Shown one piece after another: positions 25,727 through 34,114 of a stretch of 64,000 bases of DNA. Each line of letters starts with the position of its first letter. Position 1 is the stretch's first letter. The stretch comes from Achromobacter mucicolens. GTDB taxonomy: Bacteria; Pseudomonadota; Gammaproteobacteria; Burkholderiales; Burkholderiaceae_B. A model generated the notes under the pieces. The model saw only the letters and a list, made by a program, of their open reading frames with translations, did no database searches and was not told where the DNA came from. Position numbers and translations under genes: made by a program. The stretch covers positions 1 through 64,000 of the forward strand of contig NZ_CADIJP010000007.1 of the NCBI RefSeq assembly GCF_902859725.1. Direction: 5' to 3'.

Positions 25727-26445
25727 GCGTTACGTGTCCAGGTCCATTGGCGGCTGCAGTTGGCGTGCCGCCAGCTTGGGGTCTGCAGCGTCAGGTGGCG
25801 CACCAGATTCAGCGGATTGGGCCAGACTTGCGGCGGCGCATCGCCGTCGCCAGCCGGACCCATCGAGAGCGCCCAGTCCGTGCCCGGGCACAGGCGGAAC
25901 GCGGCGGCGTAGGAAAACGGCGCGTCGGCCACCCAGGGTGCGTACGGGTGCGGCGGCACTTCCTCGGCCAGCACCACCAGCACGTTGTCATGCCCCTGGC
26001 CGAACAGCAGCGCGGCTTCGAGGAAGGCGTGCTCCAGGCCATCGTCCTCGACGGACAGCGCCACGGACTCGGCCGTTTCGCGGCGTATGATCGACCATTG
26101 CGCGGCTATCGCGTTGTGCACCGACAGGCCAAATGCCGTGGGCGAAAGCGGCTCGTCCGCCGCCAGCGACTCAAGCAGTCCGAAGTTGCGCGTGGTTTCT
26201 CCGTGCCGCGAGGCGAATACGAACGGCATGTCCGGGTATCCGTCGGCAAGCGGCCACGCGCACGCGAACACCCCGCGAGCCAGAGGGCTGAGGCGGCGGC
26301 GCTGCATGGGGGGCAAGAAGTCGAGGCGGGCGGCGGCCTGATCTCCGAGGGGGCAATACGGGTGTTCCGCCCAGTGCTGCCAACTGCTCGGGTCTTGAAA
26401 TCCTGGTGTCCAACCTTGCCAATGCGCGATGGAGAACGTCAACAT
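25723..26445 (-). CDS. apeC: Beta-ketoacyl synthase-like chain-length/initiation factor (ApeC-like)
   Basis: 240-residue truncated ketosynthase fold lacking the active-site cysteine and the HGTxT/GHT histidine motifs. The typical family stretch SRHGETTRNFGLLESLAADEPLSPTAFGLSVHNAIAAQWSIIRRE is clear. It is expected to pair with ApeO, which supplies the catalytic residues. It is the first gene of the operon, and its promoter must lie in the 110 bp shared with the divergent phosphopantetheinyl transferase. No clear ribosome site precedes the ATG. Confidence 0.85.
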   Translation of the reverse strand: MLTFSIAHWQGWTPGFQDPSSWQHWAEHPYCPLGDQAAARLDFLPPMQRRRLSPLARGVFACAWPLADGYPDMPFVFASRHGETTRNFGLLESLAADEPLSPTAFGLSVHNAIAAQWSIIRRETAESVALSVEDDGLEHAFLEAALLFGQGHDNVLVVLAEEVPPHPYAPWVADAPFSYAAAFRLCPGTDWALSMGPAGDGDAPPQVWPNPLNLVRHLTLQTPSWRHANCSRQWTWTRNA

Positions 26446-26555
26446 AGCGCGCGATTCTACTATGGCAAACTCGGCTCAAACTGTTTTGAATAGTTACACA
26501 TCACACAAATTGGCTTAGATTTCTCGCATTATTTTCTAAATAGTTACGTTCTCCG
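26446..26555. promoter_or_regulatory. Divergent promoter region of the aryl polyene operon and its PPTase
   Basis: This 110-bp gap is far more AT-rich than its surroundings. The nonamer AATAGTTAC occurs twice in direct orientation (26489-26497 and 26539-26547), 50 bp apart start to start and each preceded by a T-rich tract. This is a candidate binding site for a regulator acting on both transcripts. No regulator gene lies within the cluster. Confidence 0.45.
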
Positions 26556-27221
26556 TTGGATATTCAGGAACTTTTAATCTGGTGGGCGGATCAAAGCGCC
26601 GCCTCTCTATATAGCCCCGAGCAGCTGTCCGCCGAAGACGCTGCCCGAGCGGCTGCGATCCGCAGCGGCAAGGCACTGCGCGACTGGAAGGCCAGCCGCG
26701 CGCTGTTGCATGACGTGCGCAGCCGCCAGCCCGATTCCCGCCCGGCCTCGCTCAGCCACAGCAACGGTCACGCCATCGTGGCCACCGCCCCGTCCGGCTG
26801 GAAAGTCGGCGCCGACCTCGAGGCAATCTCCCCGCGTGACGTGCAGGGGCTGGCCCAGTGGGTGTGTTCGGCCGCCGAACGCGACCTGTTGGCGGGGCTG
26901 CCCGACGAGGCGCGCCTGCTCCGCTTCTACCAGCTATGGACATTGAAAGAGGCCTTCATCAAGGCCGCGGGTCTGGATTTTCCGGCTGACATGGCATCGG
27001 TGGGCTTGTGTCCGGCGCCGTCGGGTTTGGCGCTGCGCCCGCCGCCGGGACGCTGGCGGGCCTGTTCCTATCGGGTGGGCGCCGGCTGGATGGCCTCGGT
27101 GGTATGGCAGGCCCCTGAAGGATCAGCAGGGGACTTGGCGCAACCCGCGTGGACCGGCGCGGCCGGCTGTCAGTTGCCGGCTGTCTTGATACAAGGTAGT
27201 TGGCCGCCCGATACGACTTGA
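26556..27221 (+). CDS. 4'-phosphopantetheinyl transferase (Sfp-type)
   Basis: 221-residue PPTase that would convert apo-ApeE and apo-ApeF to their active holo forms with coenzyme A. Diagnostic motifs are VGADLEAI (Mg-binding Asp and Glu) and FYQLWTLKEAFIKAAG (W-x-x-K-E-x-x-x-K), plus LSHSNGHAIVA for the CoA-binding His. The start is the TTG at 26556: an in-frame stop lies five codons upstream, no ATG or GTG occurs between, and no ribosome site is evident. The C-terminal ~45 residues are of low similarity to the family. Placed head-to-head with apeC. Confidence 0.87.
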   Translation: MDIQELLIWWADQSAASLYSPEQLSAEDAARAAAIRSGKALRDWKASRALLHDVRSRQPDSRPASLSHSNGHAIVATAPSGWKVGADLEAISPRDVQGLAQWVCSAAERDLLAGLPDEARLLRFYQLWTLKEAFIKAAGLDFPADMASVGLCPAPSGLALRPPPGRWRACSYRVGAGWMASVVWQAPEGSAGDLAQPAWTGAAGCQLPAVLIQGSWPPDTT

Positions 27222-27252
27222 AACCGCCCTGACGTTTCGCGGCTCGCATTTA

Positions 27253-27275
27253 AAGATGTATTATGAATATATGTT
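27253..27275. promoter_or_regulatory. NsrR-type operator upstream of hmp
   Basis: A 23-bp imperfect palindrome with 11-1-11 layout. The left half AAGATGTATTA pairs with the right half (27265-27275) at 8 of 11 positions. This matches the published E. coli NsrR consensus (AAGATGYATTT half-sites). It lies 37 bp upstream of the hmp start, where repression would be effective, and the NsrR gene itself is the next gene after hmp. Confidence 0.75.
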
Positions 27276-27311
27276 TAAAGGCGATCCTGTTCGCCATTCA
27301 AGGAGCAGTTG

Positions 27312-28529
27312 ATGTTGAGCCCCCAAATCCGCGAGCTGGTCAAAGCCACGGCCCCCGTCCTGAAGGTCCATGGCGTCGCCTTGACCAAGCACTTTTACGC
27401 GCGCATGTTCCAGCACAACCCGGAACTCAAGCACGTGTTCAACCAGGCCCACCAGGCGGGCGGCGCGCAGCAGCACGCGCTGGCCGGCGCGGTCACCGCC
27501 TATGCCGAGCACATCGACGATCCCTCGGTGTTGATGCCGGTTGTGACGCGGATCGTGCACAAGCATGTCAGCCTGGGCATCCGGCCTGAGCATTACGCCA
27601 TCGTGGGCAAGCATCTTCTGGCTTCCATTCGTGAGGTGCTGGGCGAAGCCGCCACCGACGAACTGGTGGACGCGTGGGCCGCGGCGTACGGCCAACTGGC
27701 CGACCTGCTGATCGCCGAAGAGGCCCGTCTGTATGCGGAATCGGCCAACAAGCCCGGCGGCTGGACCGGCTGGCGCGCGTTCCGCGTCGTGGGCAAGCAG
27801 CCCGAAAGCGCCGAAATCACCTCGTTCTACCTCGCCCCGGCCGACGGCGGCACGGTCCCGGCTTACCGGCCCGGCCAGTATGTGTCCGTGCGCGTGTTCG
27901 TGCCGGAACTGGGCCTGATGCAGCCGCGCCAATACAGCCTGTCGGACGCGCCCGGCCAGGATCGCCTGCGCATATCCGTCAAGCGCGAACCGGCGGGCGA
28001 CCAGACGCCGGCGGGCCGCGTGTCCAACGCGCTGCATGACCGCCTGGAAGAAGGCGGCGTGCTGGACGTCGCGCCGCCGCAGGGCGATTTCCACCTGCGC
28101 GAGGATGGCGATGCGCCCGTCGTGCTGCTGAGCGGCGGCGTGGGTCTCACGCCCATGGTGTCGATCCTGAACCATCTGGTGCATGCCAATGACGCGCGCC
28201 AGATCCGCTTCGTGCACGGCTGCCGCAATCGTTCGGTGCACGCCATGCGCGACCACGTGAACGACATCGCAGCAAAGCGCGCCAACGTGCGCAAGGCGGT
28301 GTTCTACGAAGAGGTGGGCCACGGCGACCAGGCCGGCCGCGACTACGATCACCAGGGGCGCGTCGATCTGCTCGCCATTCGCGACGAGGCCATCGTGCCG
28401 GGCGCGGACTACTACTTGTGTGGCCCGGCGGCCTTCATGCGTGCGCAGCGCGAGGCGTTGCTGGGGCTGGGCGTGACCGAAGACCGCATCCACGCCGAGG
28501 CCTTCGGCACCGGCGGCGTCGCCGGCTGA
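27312..28529 (+). CDS. hmp: NO dioxygenase, flavohaemoglobin
   Basis: 405-residue cytoplasmic enzyme turning NO and O2 into nitrate with NAD(P)H. The globin domain (1-140) has Tyr29 (distal), Gln53 and proximal His85 at exactly the E. coli Hmp numbering. The FAD domain shows RQYSLSDAPG and the NAD domain shows LLSGGVGLTPMVSIL and YYLCGPAAFM. It is led by the NsrR-type palindrome and followed 59 bp later by nsrR, which makes a feedback loop: NO inactivates NsrR, hmp rises and NO falls. Confidence 0.95.
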   Translation: MLSPQIRELVKATAPVLKVHGVALTKHFYARMFQHNPELKHVFNQAHQAGGAQQHALAGAVTAYAEHIDDPSVLMPVVTRIVHKHVSLGIRPEHYAIVGKHLLASIREVLGEAATDELVDAWAAAYGQLADLLIAEEARLYAESANKPGGWTGWRAFRVVGKQPESAEITSFYLAPADGGTVPAYRPGQYVSVRVFVPELGLMQPRQYSLSDAPGQDRLRISVKREPAGDQTPAGRVSNALHDRLEEGGVLDVAPPQGDFHLREDGDAPVVLLSGGVGLTPMVSILNHLVHANDARQIRFVHGCRNRSVHAMRDHVNDIAAKRANVRKAVFYEEVGHGDQAGRDYDHQGRVDLLAIRDEAIVPGADYYLCGPAAFMRAQREALLGLGVTEDRIHAEAFGTGGVAG

Positions 28530-28541
28530 CCGGTGTATCCT

Positions 28542-28566
28542 GGCGGCCCGACGTTTCCGGGCCGCC
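28542..28566 (+). terminator. GC-rich stem-loop between hmp and nsrR
   Basis: GGCGGCCC (28542-28549) pairs perfectly with GGGCCGCC (28559-28566) around a nine-base loop, 13 bp after the hmp stop and 22 bp before the nsrR ATG. There is no T-run, so it may attenuate rather than end transcription, lowering nsrR expression relative to hmp, or protect the hmp message. Confidence 0.45.
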
Positions 28567-28588
28567 CGGCCCCCATGTCCTGTCCACC

Positions 28589-29026
28589 ATGCAACTGAAC
28601 CGATTCACCGACTTCGGCCTGCGCGTCCTGATGTATCTGACGCAATGCCGCGACCGGTCCGCAGCCGTCACGATCCCCGAGATCGCGGACCGCTTTGGCC
28701 TGTCGCGCAATCACCTGGTGAAAGTCGTGCATTTCATGTCGCAGCGCGGCTGGGTCAGCACCACGCGCGGCAAGGGGGGCGGGCTGAGCCTTGCCCGTCC
28801 CGCCACGGAATACCGCGTCGGCGACCTGGTGCGCGAGCTCGAGCAGCAGGGCCCCCTCATCGATTGCCGCGAACCTCCGTGCGCGCTGGACGGCGTGTGC
28901 CGGCTGTCGGGCGTGCTGGCGCAGACGCTGCAGGCCTTCTACGACACCCTCAATAACTACACGCTGGCCGATCTGGTCCGGGAACCGACCGCCGCCGCGA
29001 TCATCAAGCTGCACCGCGTCGCCTGA
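28589..29026 (+). CDS. nsrR: Rrf2-family NO-sensing repressor NsrR
   Basis: 145-residue Rrf2 regulator. A winged helix (MQLNRFTDFGLRVLMYLTQ... IPEIADRFGLSRNHLVKVVHFMSQRGWVSTTRGKGGGLSLAR) is followed by three cysteines, Cys93, Cys98 and Cys104. Their C-x4-C-x5-C spacing is identical to the Fe-S ligands of E. coli NsrR. The cluster is destroyed by NO, releasing the promoter. Located directly after hmp and presumably autoregulated through the same operator. It could also control the NO reductase at 44876, but no matching box was found there. Confidence 0.92.
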   Translation: MQLNRFTDFGLRVLMYLTQCRDRSAAVTIPEIADRFGLSRNHLVKVVHFMSQRGWVSTTRGKGGGLSLARPATEYRVGDLVRELEQQGPLIDCREPPCALDGVCRLSGVLAQTLQAFYDTLNNYTLADLVREPTAAAIIKLHRVA

Positions 29027-29132
29027 ATCGGGGACATGATGTTTGGTTATGGCCCCTGCGGCGTTTGGCATTTGCCGGCGCGGGGGCGGCCGTTACAAAA
29101 TGGCCGTGTTCGCGGTCTACTTGGATAACGGT

Positions 29133-30380
29133 ATGCGCGTTTGCGTAATTGGCGCCGGCGTCGTCGGTGTGACGTCGGCCTATTTCCTGGCGCGCCAGGG
29201 TCATGACGTGGTGCTGGTCGACAGCCAGCCCCGCCCGGCGGAAGTCTCCAGCTATGCCAATGGCGGTCAGCTCAGCTACAGCTATGTGGCACCGCTGGCC
29301 GGGCCCGGCGTGCTGCCCAGCGTGCCGGGCTGGCTGCTGCGCCATGATTCGCCGCTGCGGTTCCGGCCCCGCCTGGACCCGCATCAGTGGCGCTGGTGCC
29401 TGCAATTTGCGCTGGCCTGCCGCGCCTCGGTCGCCAAGGCGTCCACCGCCCAGATGCTGACGCTGTCCTATCTCAGCCGCGATGTCATGCACTCGCTGCT
29501 GGAACAGGAAGACCTGGCGTTCGGCCACCTGAAGAACGGCAAGCTCATCGCCTACCGCAGCCCCGACCTGCTCGAAAAGGCGCGCGCGCTGGTGGCGTAC
29601 CAGGCGGCGCACGGCGCGGACCAGCAGGTGCTCGATGCCGCCCAGACCGTGGCGCGCGAACCGGCGCTGGCCGGCATGGGCACAAGCCTGGCGGGCGCCA
29701 TCTATACCCCCAGCGAAGAAGCCGGCGACTGCCGCCAGTTCACCGAAGCGCTGTTCGACCGCCTGCAAGGCCTGGCCAACGTGCAGTGCGCCATGTCCAA
29801 CCCGGTGTCCGGCCTGCAGCGCGAAGGCCGCCGCATCGTCGCGGTCAACACGCGCGACGGCGACATCGGCGCCGACGCCGTCGTGCTGGCCACGGGCATC
29901 GGCACCCGCGCCTTGCTTGGGCCCCTGGGCCACGACGTGCCGCTGTATCCCCTGAAGGGCTACAGCCTGACCGTGCCGTTGGCAGACGACGACACCGTGG
30001 CGCCGCGCATCAGCGTGACCGACTACGAACGGCGCATCGTCTACGCCCGGGTCGGCGGCGTGCTGCGGATCGCGGCCATGGTGGACATCGGCAGCAACAA
30101 CGCCGACATCGACCCCGCTCGCGTCGGCCTTCTGAAAAAACAGGTGCTCGAAGCCTTCCCGCAGCTGGACCTGCGCCAGGCCATTCCATGGGCGGGCCTG
30201 CGTCCGGCCACGCCGACCGGAAAGCCGCTGATCGGCCGTAGCCCGGCAGCCGACAATTTGTGGCTGAACGTGGGGCAGGGGGCGTTGGGGTTCACCTTGG
30301 CCTGCGGAAGCGCGGCGTTGCTGACGGCGCAAATGGGCGGCCTGGAGCTGCCGTTGGATCCGGCGCCGTTCAAGCCCTGA
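29133..30380 (+). CDS. dadA: D-amino acid dehydrogenase small subunit-like FAD oxidoreductase
   Basis: 415-residue membrane-associated FAD enzyme that oxidises D-amino acids to 2-oxo acids, passing electrons to quinone. N-terminal MRVCVIGAGVVGVTSAYFLARQGHDVVLVD is the FAD site. The DadA marks SSYANGGQLSYSYVAPLAGPGV and PWAGLRPATPTGKPLIGRSP are both present, the latter near the C-terminus. The ATG at 29133 matches DadA homologues; an in-frame ATG at 29100 would add eleven residues. Not next to an alanine racemase here, so the exact substrate is inferred. Confidence 0.88.
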   Translation: MRVCVIGAGVVGVTSAYFLARQGHDVVLVDSQPRPAEVSSYANGGQLSYSYVAPLAGPGVLPSVPGWLLRHDSPLRFRPRLDPHQWRWCLQFALACRASVAKASTAQMLTLSYLSRDVMHSLLEQEDLAFGHLKNGKLIAYRSPDLLEKARALVAYQAAHGADQQVLDAAQTVAREPALAGMGTSLAGAIYTPSEEAGDCRQFTEALFDRLQGLANVQCAMSNPVSGLQREGRRIVAVNTRDGDIGADAVVLATGIGTRALLGPLGHDVPLYPLKGYSLTVPLADDDTVAPRISVTDYERRIVYARVGGVLRIAAMVDIGSNNADIDPARVGLLKKQVLEAFPQLDLRQAIPWAGLRPATPTGKPLIGRSPAADNLWLNVGQGALGFTLACGSAALLTAQMGGLELPLDPAPFKP

Positions 30381-30558
30381 ATCCTGAACCCCGCAGCGTG
30401 AACCCAGCGCCCGCAGGGGCAATGTCCATTTTGCGATAGCGCGTGCCATTTCGTCGGCAGACGGGCTGGCGCAGGCTCAATAGGATGGCGGTCACTCCTT
30501 CGCGACACCGCATTTCGGCGGACGCGAAGGAGCCGATCCCTCCTTCGAGCGCCTGACC

Positions 30559-31467
30559 ATGTCCTATCTGTTTCCGTTGTTCGCCATCCTGTTCTGGGCG
30601 GGCAACGTCATCGTCTCCAAGATGGCCGCCAGCGCCATCTCTCCCACCGCCATCACCTTCTACCGCCTGCTGCTGGCGCTGTTCCTCATGGGGCTGTTCA
30701 CGGCCCGTCCCGCGTGGCGCAATCGCAGCGTCATCCTGCGGCACTGGCCGAAGCTGGCGCTGTATGGCGCGCTGTCCTCGGCGGTTTTCCAGGCGCTGTC
30801 GTACCGGGCGGCCGAAACCACCACCGCCACCAACATGGCCATCCTGACGGCACTGATTCCGCTGCTCAGCATGCTGGGCAGCGTCGTGATCCTGCGCGAT
30901 CCGCTGACGCTCGGCATGGCCGCGGGCGGGGCGTTGTCCTTTCTGGGACTCTTGTACCTGGTGGGGCAGGGCGACATGCTGAGCGTGTTCCAGCATGGCG
31001 TGCATGTGGGCGACGGCCTGATGCTGCTGGCCGCGTTGTCGTATGCGCTGTACGGCGTGCTGCTGCGCCACTGGAAGGTGCCGGTGCCCGCCTGGCAGTC
31101 CACCTTCGTGCAGTCGATTTTTGCGCTGATCTACATGCTTCCGCTTTACCTGCGGGTGCCGGCCGCCCAGGCCGCGCTGGACACCAATACCATTCCGCTG
31201 ATCCTGTACGCCGGCATTTTCTCGTCGGTGCTGCTGTCGTACCTGTGGATCGAAGGCGTGCACCGCTTGGGCCCGAACCGCTGCAGCATCTTCATCAACC
31301 TGTTGCCGCTCTTCACCGCGCTGGCCGCTTTCGTGATGCTGCGCGAGCACCTGCAGCGCTATCACGTCCTGGGCGGCGCGGTCACGCTGGCGGGCGTGCT
31401 GCTGGCGCAGACTGTGCAGCGGCCGCTGTTTGGCGCCGGGCGCGCGCTGGCGGCCGGCAAGGCGTAG
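30559..31467 (+). CDS. EamA/DMT-family transporter
   Basis: 302-residue inner-membrane protein with two EamA repeats of five helices each (FPLFAILFWAGNVIVSKMAASAISPTAITFYRLLLALFLMG and again from SYALYGVLLRHWKV). Typical of drug/metabolite transporters exporting amino acids or other small metabolites. The substrate is not apparent. It sits between dadA and proline dehydrogenase with 178 and 72 bp gaps, so it may belong to amino-acid homeostasis, but no operon is certain. Confidence 0.85.
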   Translation: MSYLFPLFAILFWAGNVIVSKMAASAISPTAITFYRLLLALFLMGLFTARPAWRNRSVILRHWPKLALYGALSSAVFQALSYRAAETTTATNMAILTALIPLLSMLGSVVILRDPLTLGMAAGGALSFLGLLYLVGQGDMLSVFQHGVHVGDGLMLLAALSYALYGVLLRHWKVPVPAWQSTFVQSIFALIYMLPLYLRVPAAQAALDTNTIPLILYAGIFSSVLLSYLWIEGVHRLGPNRCSIFINLLPLFTALAAFVMLREHLQRYHVLGGAVTLAGVLLAQTVQRPLFGAGRALAAGKA

Positions 31468-31539
31468 CCTCGCCGTTCACGGGCGTTCAAGACAGGCGCC
31501 CGCCGCCGACGCATAGTGGCCGCTTTGCGCGGTGAGGCG

Positions 31540-32499
31540 ATGAGCATTTTTCAAAAGACCACAATTGCGCTGGCCCGGAGCCCGGCGGTCGGGCAGGCGA
31601 TGCGGGCGATGGCCGCCCGGACCTCGCTGGCGCGCCGGTTCGTCGGCGGCGCCAGCATGGAGGAAGCCGTGCGCACCGCCGTGAGACTGCGCGAGGCGCA
31701 CGGCATTCGCGCGTCGCTCTTCTATCTGGGCGAGTACGTGGCGGATCGCGCCGCCATCGACCACAACGTCGGGCAAGCCATCGACGCCTGCCGGGCACTG
31801 GCCGACGCGGGCCTGGACGTGCATGTCTCCGTCGACCCCACGGCCATCGGCTACATGCACGCCGATGCCCTGGGCGAGGAAAACGCGCGCCGTATCGGCA
31901 GGGCGGTGCAGGCCGCCTCGGGCACGGGGCGGGACTGGCTGGTGCTGGACATGGAAGATTCCGGCATCCGCGACCGCACGTGCGCGCTGCATCGGACACT
32001 GCTGGCCGAGGGCCTGCCGGCGGGCCTTACGCTGCAGGCGCGCCGCCGGCGCACGCCCGAGGATCTGGCCTGGGCGATCCGGCAGCGCACATCGCTGCGG
32101 CTGGTGAAAGGCGCTTTCCCAGAGCGCGCGCTGGACCACGCCGGGCGCGCGCGCATCGACCAGGCCTATCTGGACGCGGCGTCGATCATGTTGTCGCGCG
32201 AGGCCCGCGAATCGGGCTTTTACCCGGTGTTCGGCACGCATGACGACCGGCTGGCCGGGGCCATCGTCGATCTGGCGCGCGAGCGCGGCTGGCCCGCCGA
32301 GGGATTTGAATTCGAAATGCTCTACGGCGTGCGTCCGGACTGGCAGATTGCGCTGCGCGGATTGGGCTATAACGTCAGGGTTTATCTTCCGTTCGGCGCG
32401 GACTGGTGGCCGTATGCCATCCGCCGCGTCGGCGAGAATCCTCGCAATGCGTGGCTCCTGGCCCGTTCGCTGACATCGGACGGGCATTACTTCGGATAG
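31540..32499 (+). CDS. Monofunctional proline dehydrogenase
   Basis: 319-residue TIM-barrel flavoenzyme oxidising proline to pyrroline-5-carboxylate. Family signatures are RLVKGAFPERA, FEFEMLYGVRPDWQIAL and VRVYLPFGADWWPYAIRRVGENPRNAW; the last two Arg residues bind the proline carboxylate. Unlike the ~1,000+ residue PutA fusion usual in proteobacteria, no P5C dehydrogenase domain follows and none is encoded next door. The AraC gene 20 bp downstream may be co-transcribed. Confidence 0.88.
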   Translation: MSIFQKTTIALARSPAVGQAMRAMAARTSLARRFVGGASMEEAVRTAVRLREAHGIRASLFYLGEYVADRAAIDHNVGQAIDACRALADAGLDVHVSVDPTAIGYMHADALGEENARRIGRAVQAASGTGRDWLVLDMEDSGIRDRTCALHRTLLAEGLPAGLTLQARRRRTPEDLAWAIRQRTSLRLVKGAFPERALDHAGRARIDQAYLDAASIMLSREARESGFYPVFGTHDDRLAGAIVDLARERGWPAEGFEFEMLYGVRPDWQIALRGLGYNVRVYLPFGADWWPYAIRRVGENPRNAWLLARSLTSDGHYFG

Positions 32500-32519
32500 C
32501 CGCGACTGGCTGGCGCAAC

Positions 32520-33377
32520 ATGGCGGTTTCTCAACACATCTGGCATTGCGGCGCGGGATTGCCCGGCGACGTGCTGATCGCGGACCTGCGCGCCTACCGG
32601 TACGCGCCGCATTTTCACGACGCCTGGTCCATCGGCGCCATCGAGCACGGCCGGTGCGACTTCACCGTGCAGGGCGAAGCCCACGCCGCCTGCGCGGGCG
32701 AACTGGTGGTGATCGCGCCGGGACAGGTGCACACGGGGGGCACGGCCGCCGGACCGCTCGCGTATCGCATGGCGTACATCGATCCGGCCTGGTTCCAGGA
32801 TCATGCTCGCGCGCTGCATGCGCAGGGCGTGCGGCTGGAGGGACCGGTGATCGCGGATGCCGCCCTGTGCGCGCAATGGCTGGAGGCGTTGACGCCCGAC
32901 GAGATCGCGCCCGCCGAACGCAGCGCACGCCTGTCCGCGGCCCTGTTCGGCACGCTGGCCGCGCACGGCAAGGCGCTGGAGGAAAGGGGGACGCCCGCAG
33001 CCGGTACGCCCGCAGCACCTCCCTCCGATGACCTATCCGCCATCACCGACGTCTGCGCCATGCTGCACGCGCGCATGGCCGCGGATCCGTCCTGCGCGCC
33101 CGACCTGCAAGCGCTGGCGCAGGCGCAGGATCGTCATCGGACCACGCTGGTCAAGCAGTTTGCGCGGCGTTACGGACTGCCGCCGCAGGCGTGGCTGCGC
33201 AACTGGCGCGTGGCGCGCGCGCGGGTGCTGCTGCGCGGCGGCTTGCCGTTGGCGGACGCGGCGCAGGCGGTGGGTTTTGCCGATCAGGCGCACCTGACGC
33301 GGGTGTTCAAGCAGGTTTACGGCAGTCCGCCCGGCGTGCTGGTGAGAGCCGGCGCCGGCGGCTCCCAGACGTTGTGA
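32520..33377 (+). CDS. AraC-family transcriptional regulator
   Basis: 285 residues. The AraC-binding N-terminal cupin (YRYAPHFHDAWSIGAIEHGRCDFTVQGEAHAACAGELVVIAPGQVHTG) precedes two helix-turn-helix motifs (DLQALAQAQDRHRTTLVKQFARRYGLPPQAWLRNWRVARARVLLRGG; AQAVGFADQAHLTRVFKQVYGSPPGVL). It closely follows proline dehydrogenase on the same strand. Its 3' end overlaps the convergent flavoprotein gene by 61 bp, a long tail-to-tail overlap. Similar regulators control LysE-type or EamA exporters. Confidence 0.83.
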   Translation: MAVSQHIWHCGAGLPGDVLIADLRAYRYAPHFHDAWSIGAIEHGRCDFTVQGEAHAACAGELVVIAPGQVHTGGTAAGPLAYRMAYIDPAWFQDHARALHAQGVRLEGPVIADAALCAQWLEALTPDEIAPAERSARLSAALFGTLAAHGKALEERGTPAAGTPAAPPSDDLSAITDVCAMLHARMAADPSCAPDLQALAQAQDRHRTTLVKQFARRYGLPPQAWLRNWRVARARVLLRGGLPLADAAQAVGFADQAHLTRVFKQVYGSPPGVLVRAGAGGSQTL

Positions 33378-33991
33378 CTGCGGGGCGTTTCAAGCCGGTA
33401 ATCTGAATATTTGCGCGTGAAGAATTCCGCGCCCAGCGCCTGCGCGGCGGCCAGCGGACGCCGCGGATCCAACGCCACCTCGCCGCGCCGGTTGCCCGCG
33501 CCGTGAACATATCCCACGAAGTCGGAATGCGTGTAGCGCGCAAACTCCTGCACCTGATGCACGATGCCGAGCGCCGCGCCGGGATAGGTCTCTTCGGACG
33601 CCACCGCCAGTCCCAGCCGCTTGCCGGCCATGCGCGCCTTGACGTGTTCGGGCTCGGGGCCGGAACCCGCGTAGTGGCTGAACGATCGGTCAAAGAACGC
33701 CTTGGTCTGCGCCGACATGCCATACCAGTAGATCGGCGTGCAGAACAGCACGCCATCGGCCGGCAGGAAATGGTCCAGGAAAAGTTCGGCGTACCGGTCG
33801 GCGGGCGGTTTGGCATGGCGCAGATCGGGCAGCAGGCCCTGGATGTAGTCATCCAGGAAAAAGAGGGAGGCCGAAATGTCAGCTGCCTGCGCGCCCTGGC
33901 GCGCGGCGTGGGCCAACGCCGCGCTGTTGCCATTGCGGCGGGGGCTGCCCACCAGGATCAGCAATCGCTGTTTCGGTTGATTTGAATTCAT
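33317..33991 (-). CDS. NAD(P)H-dependent FMN reductase / flavodoxin-fold oxidoreductase
   Basis: 224-residue flavodoxin-like protein. The phosphate loop GSPRRNGNSAALA binds FMN, and CTPIYWYGMSAQTKAFFDRS is the isoalloxazine-binding region common to NADPH-dependent FMN reductases and azoreductase-like quinone reductases. An AAGGAACC ribosome site precedes the ATG. It is divergent from the LysR gene at 34115, which is its likely regulator. The long overlap with the AraC gene at the 3' end lies within a poorly conserved C-terminus. Confidence 0.83.
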   Translation of the reverse strand: MNSNQPKQRLLILVGSPRRNGNSAALAHAARQGAQAADISASLFFLDDYIQGLLPDLRHAKPPADRYAELFLDHFLPADGVLFCTPIYWYGMSAQTKAFFDRSFSHYAGSGPEPEHVKARMAGKRLGLAVASEETYPGAALGIVHQVQEFARYTHSDFVGYVHGAGNRRGEVALDPRRPLAAAQALGAEFFTRKYSDYRLETPRSHNVWEPPAPALTSTPGGLP

Positions 33992-34114
33992 TCTTGGTTC
34001 CTTGGTGAAATGCTGGAACTACGTTCGGATAGGTAATCTTGATCTCCAGGCAGGGCCGCGACAACTGACGATTCCTTCACTAAGATGAATCCTGTTCATC
34101 CCAGGAATCGCCCC

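Noticed and set aside
11643-26445. Cluster as a horizontally acquired island
   Set aside because: Base composition and codon use match the flanks, no integrase, tRNA or repeat borders are visible, so recent transfer is not supported.
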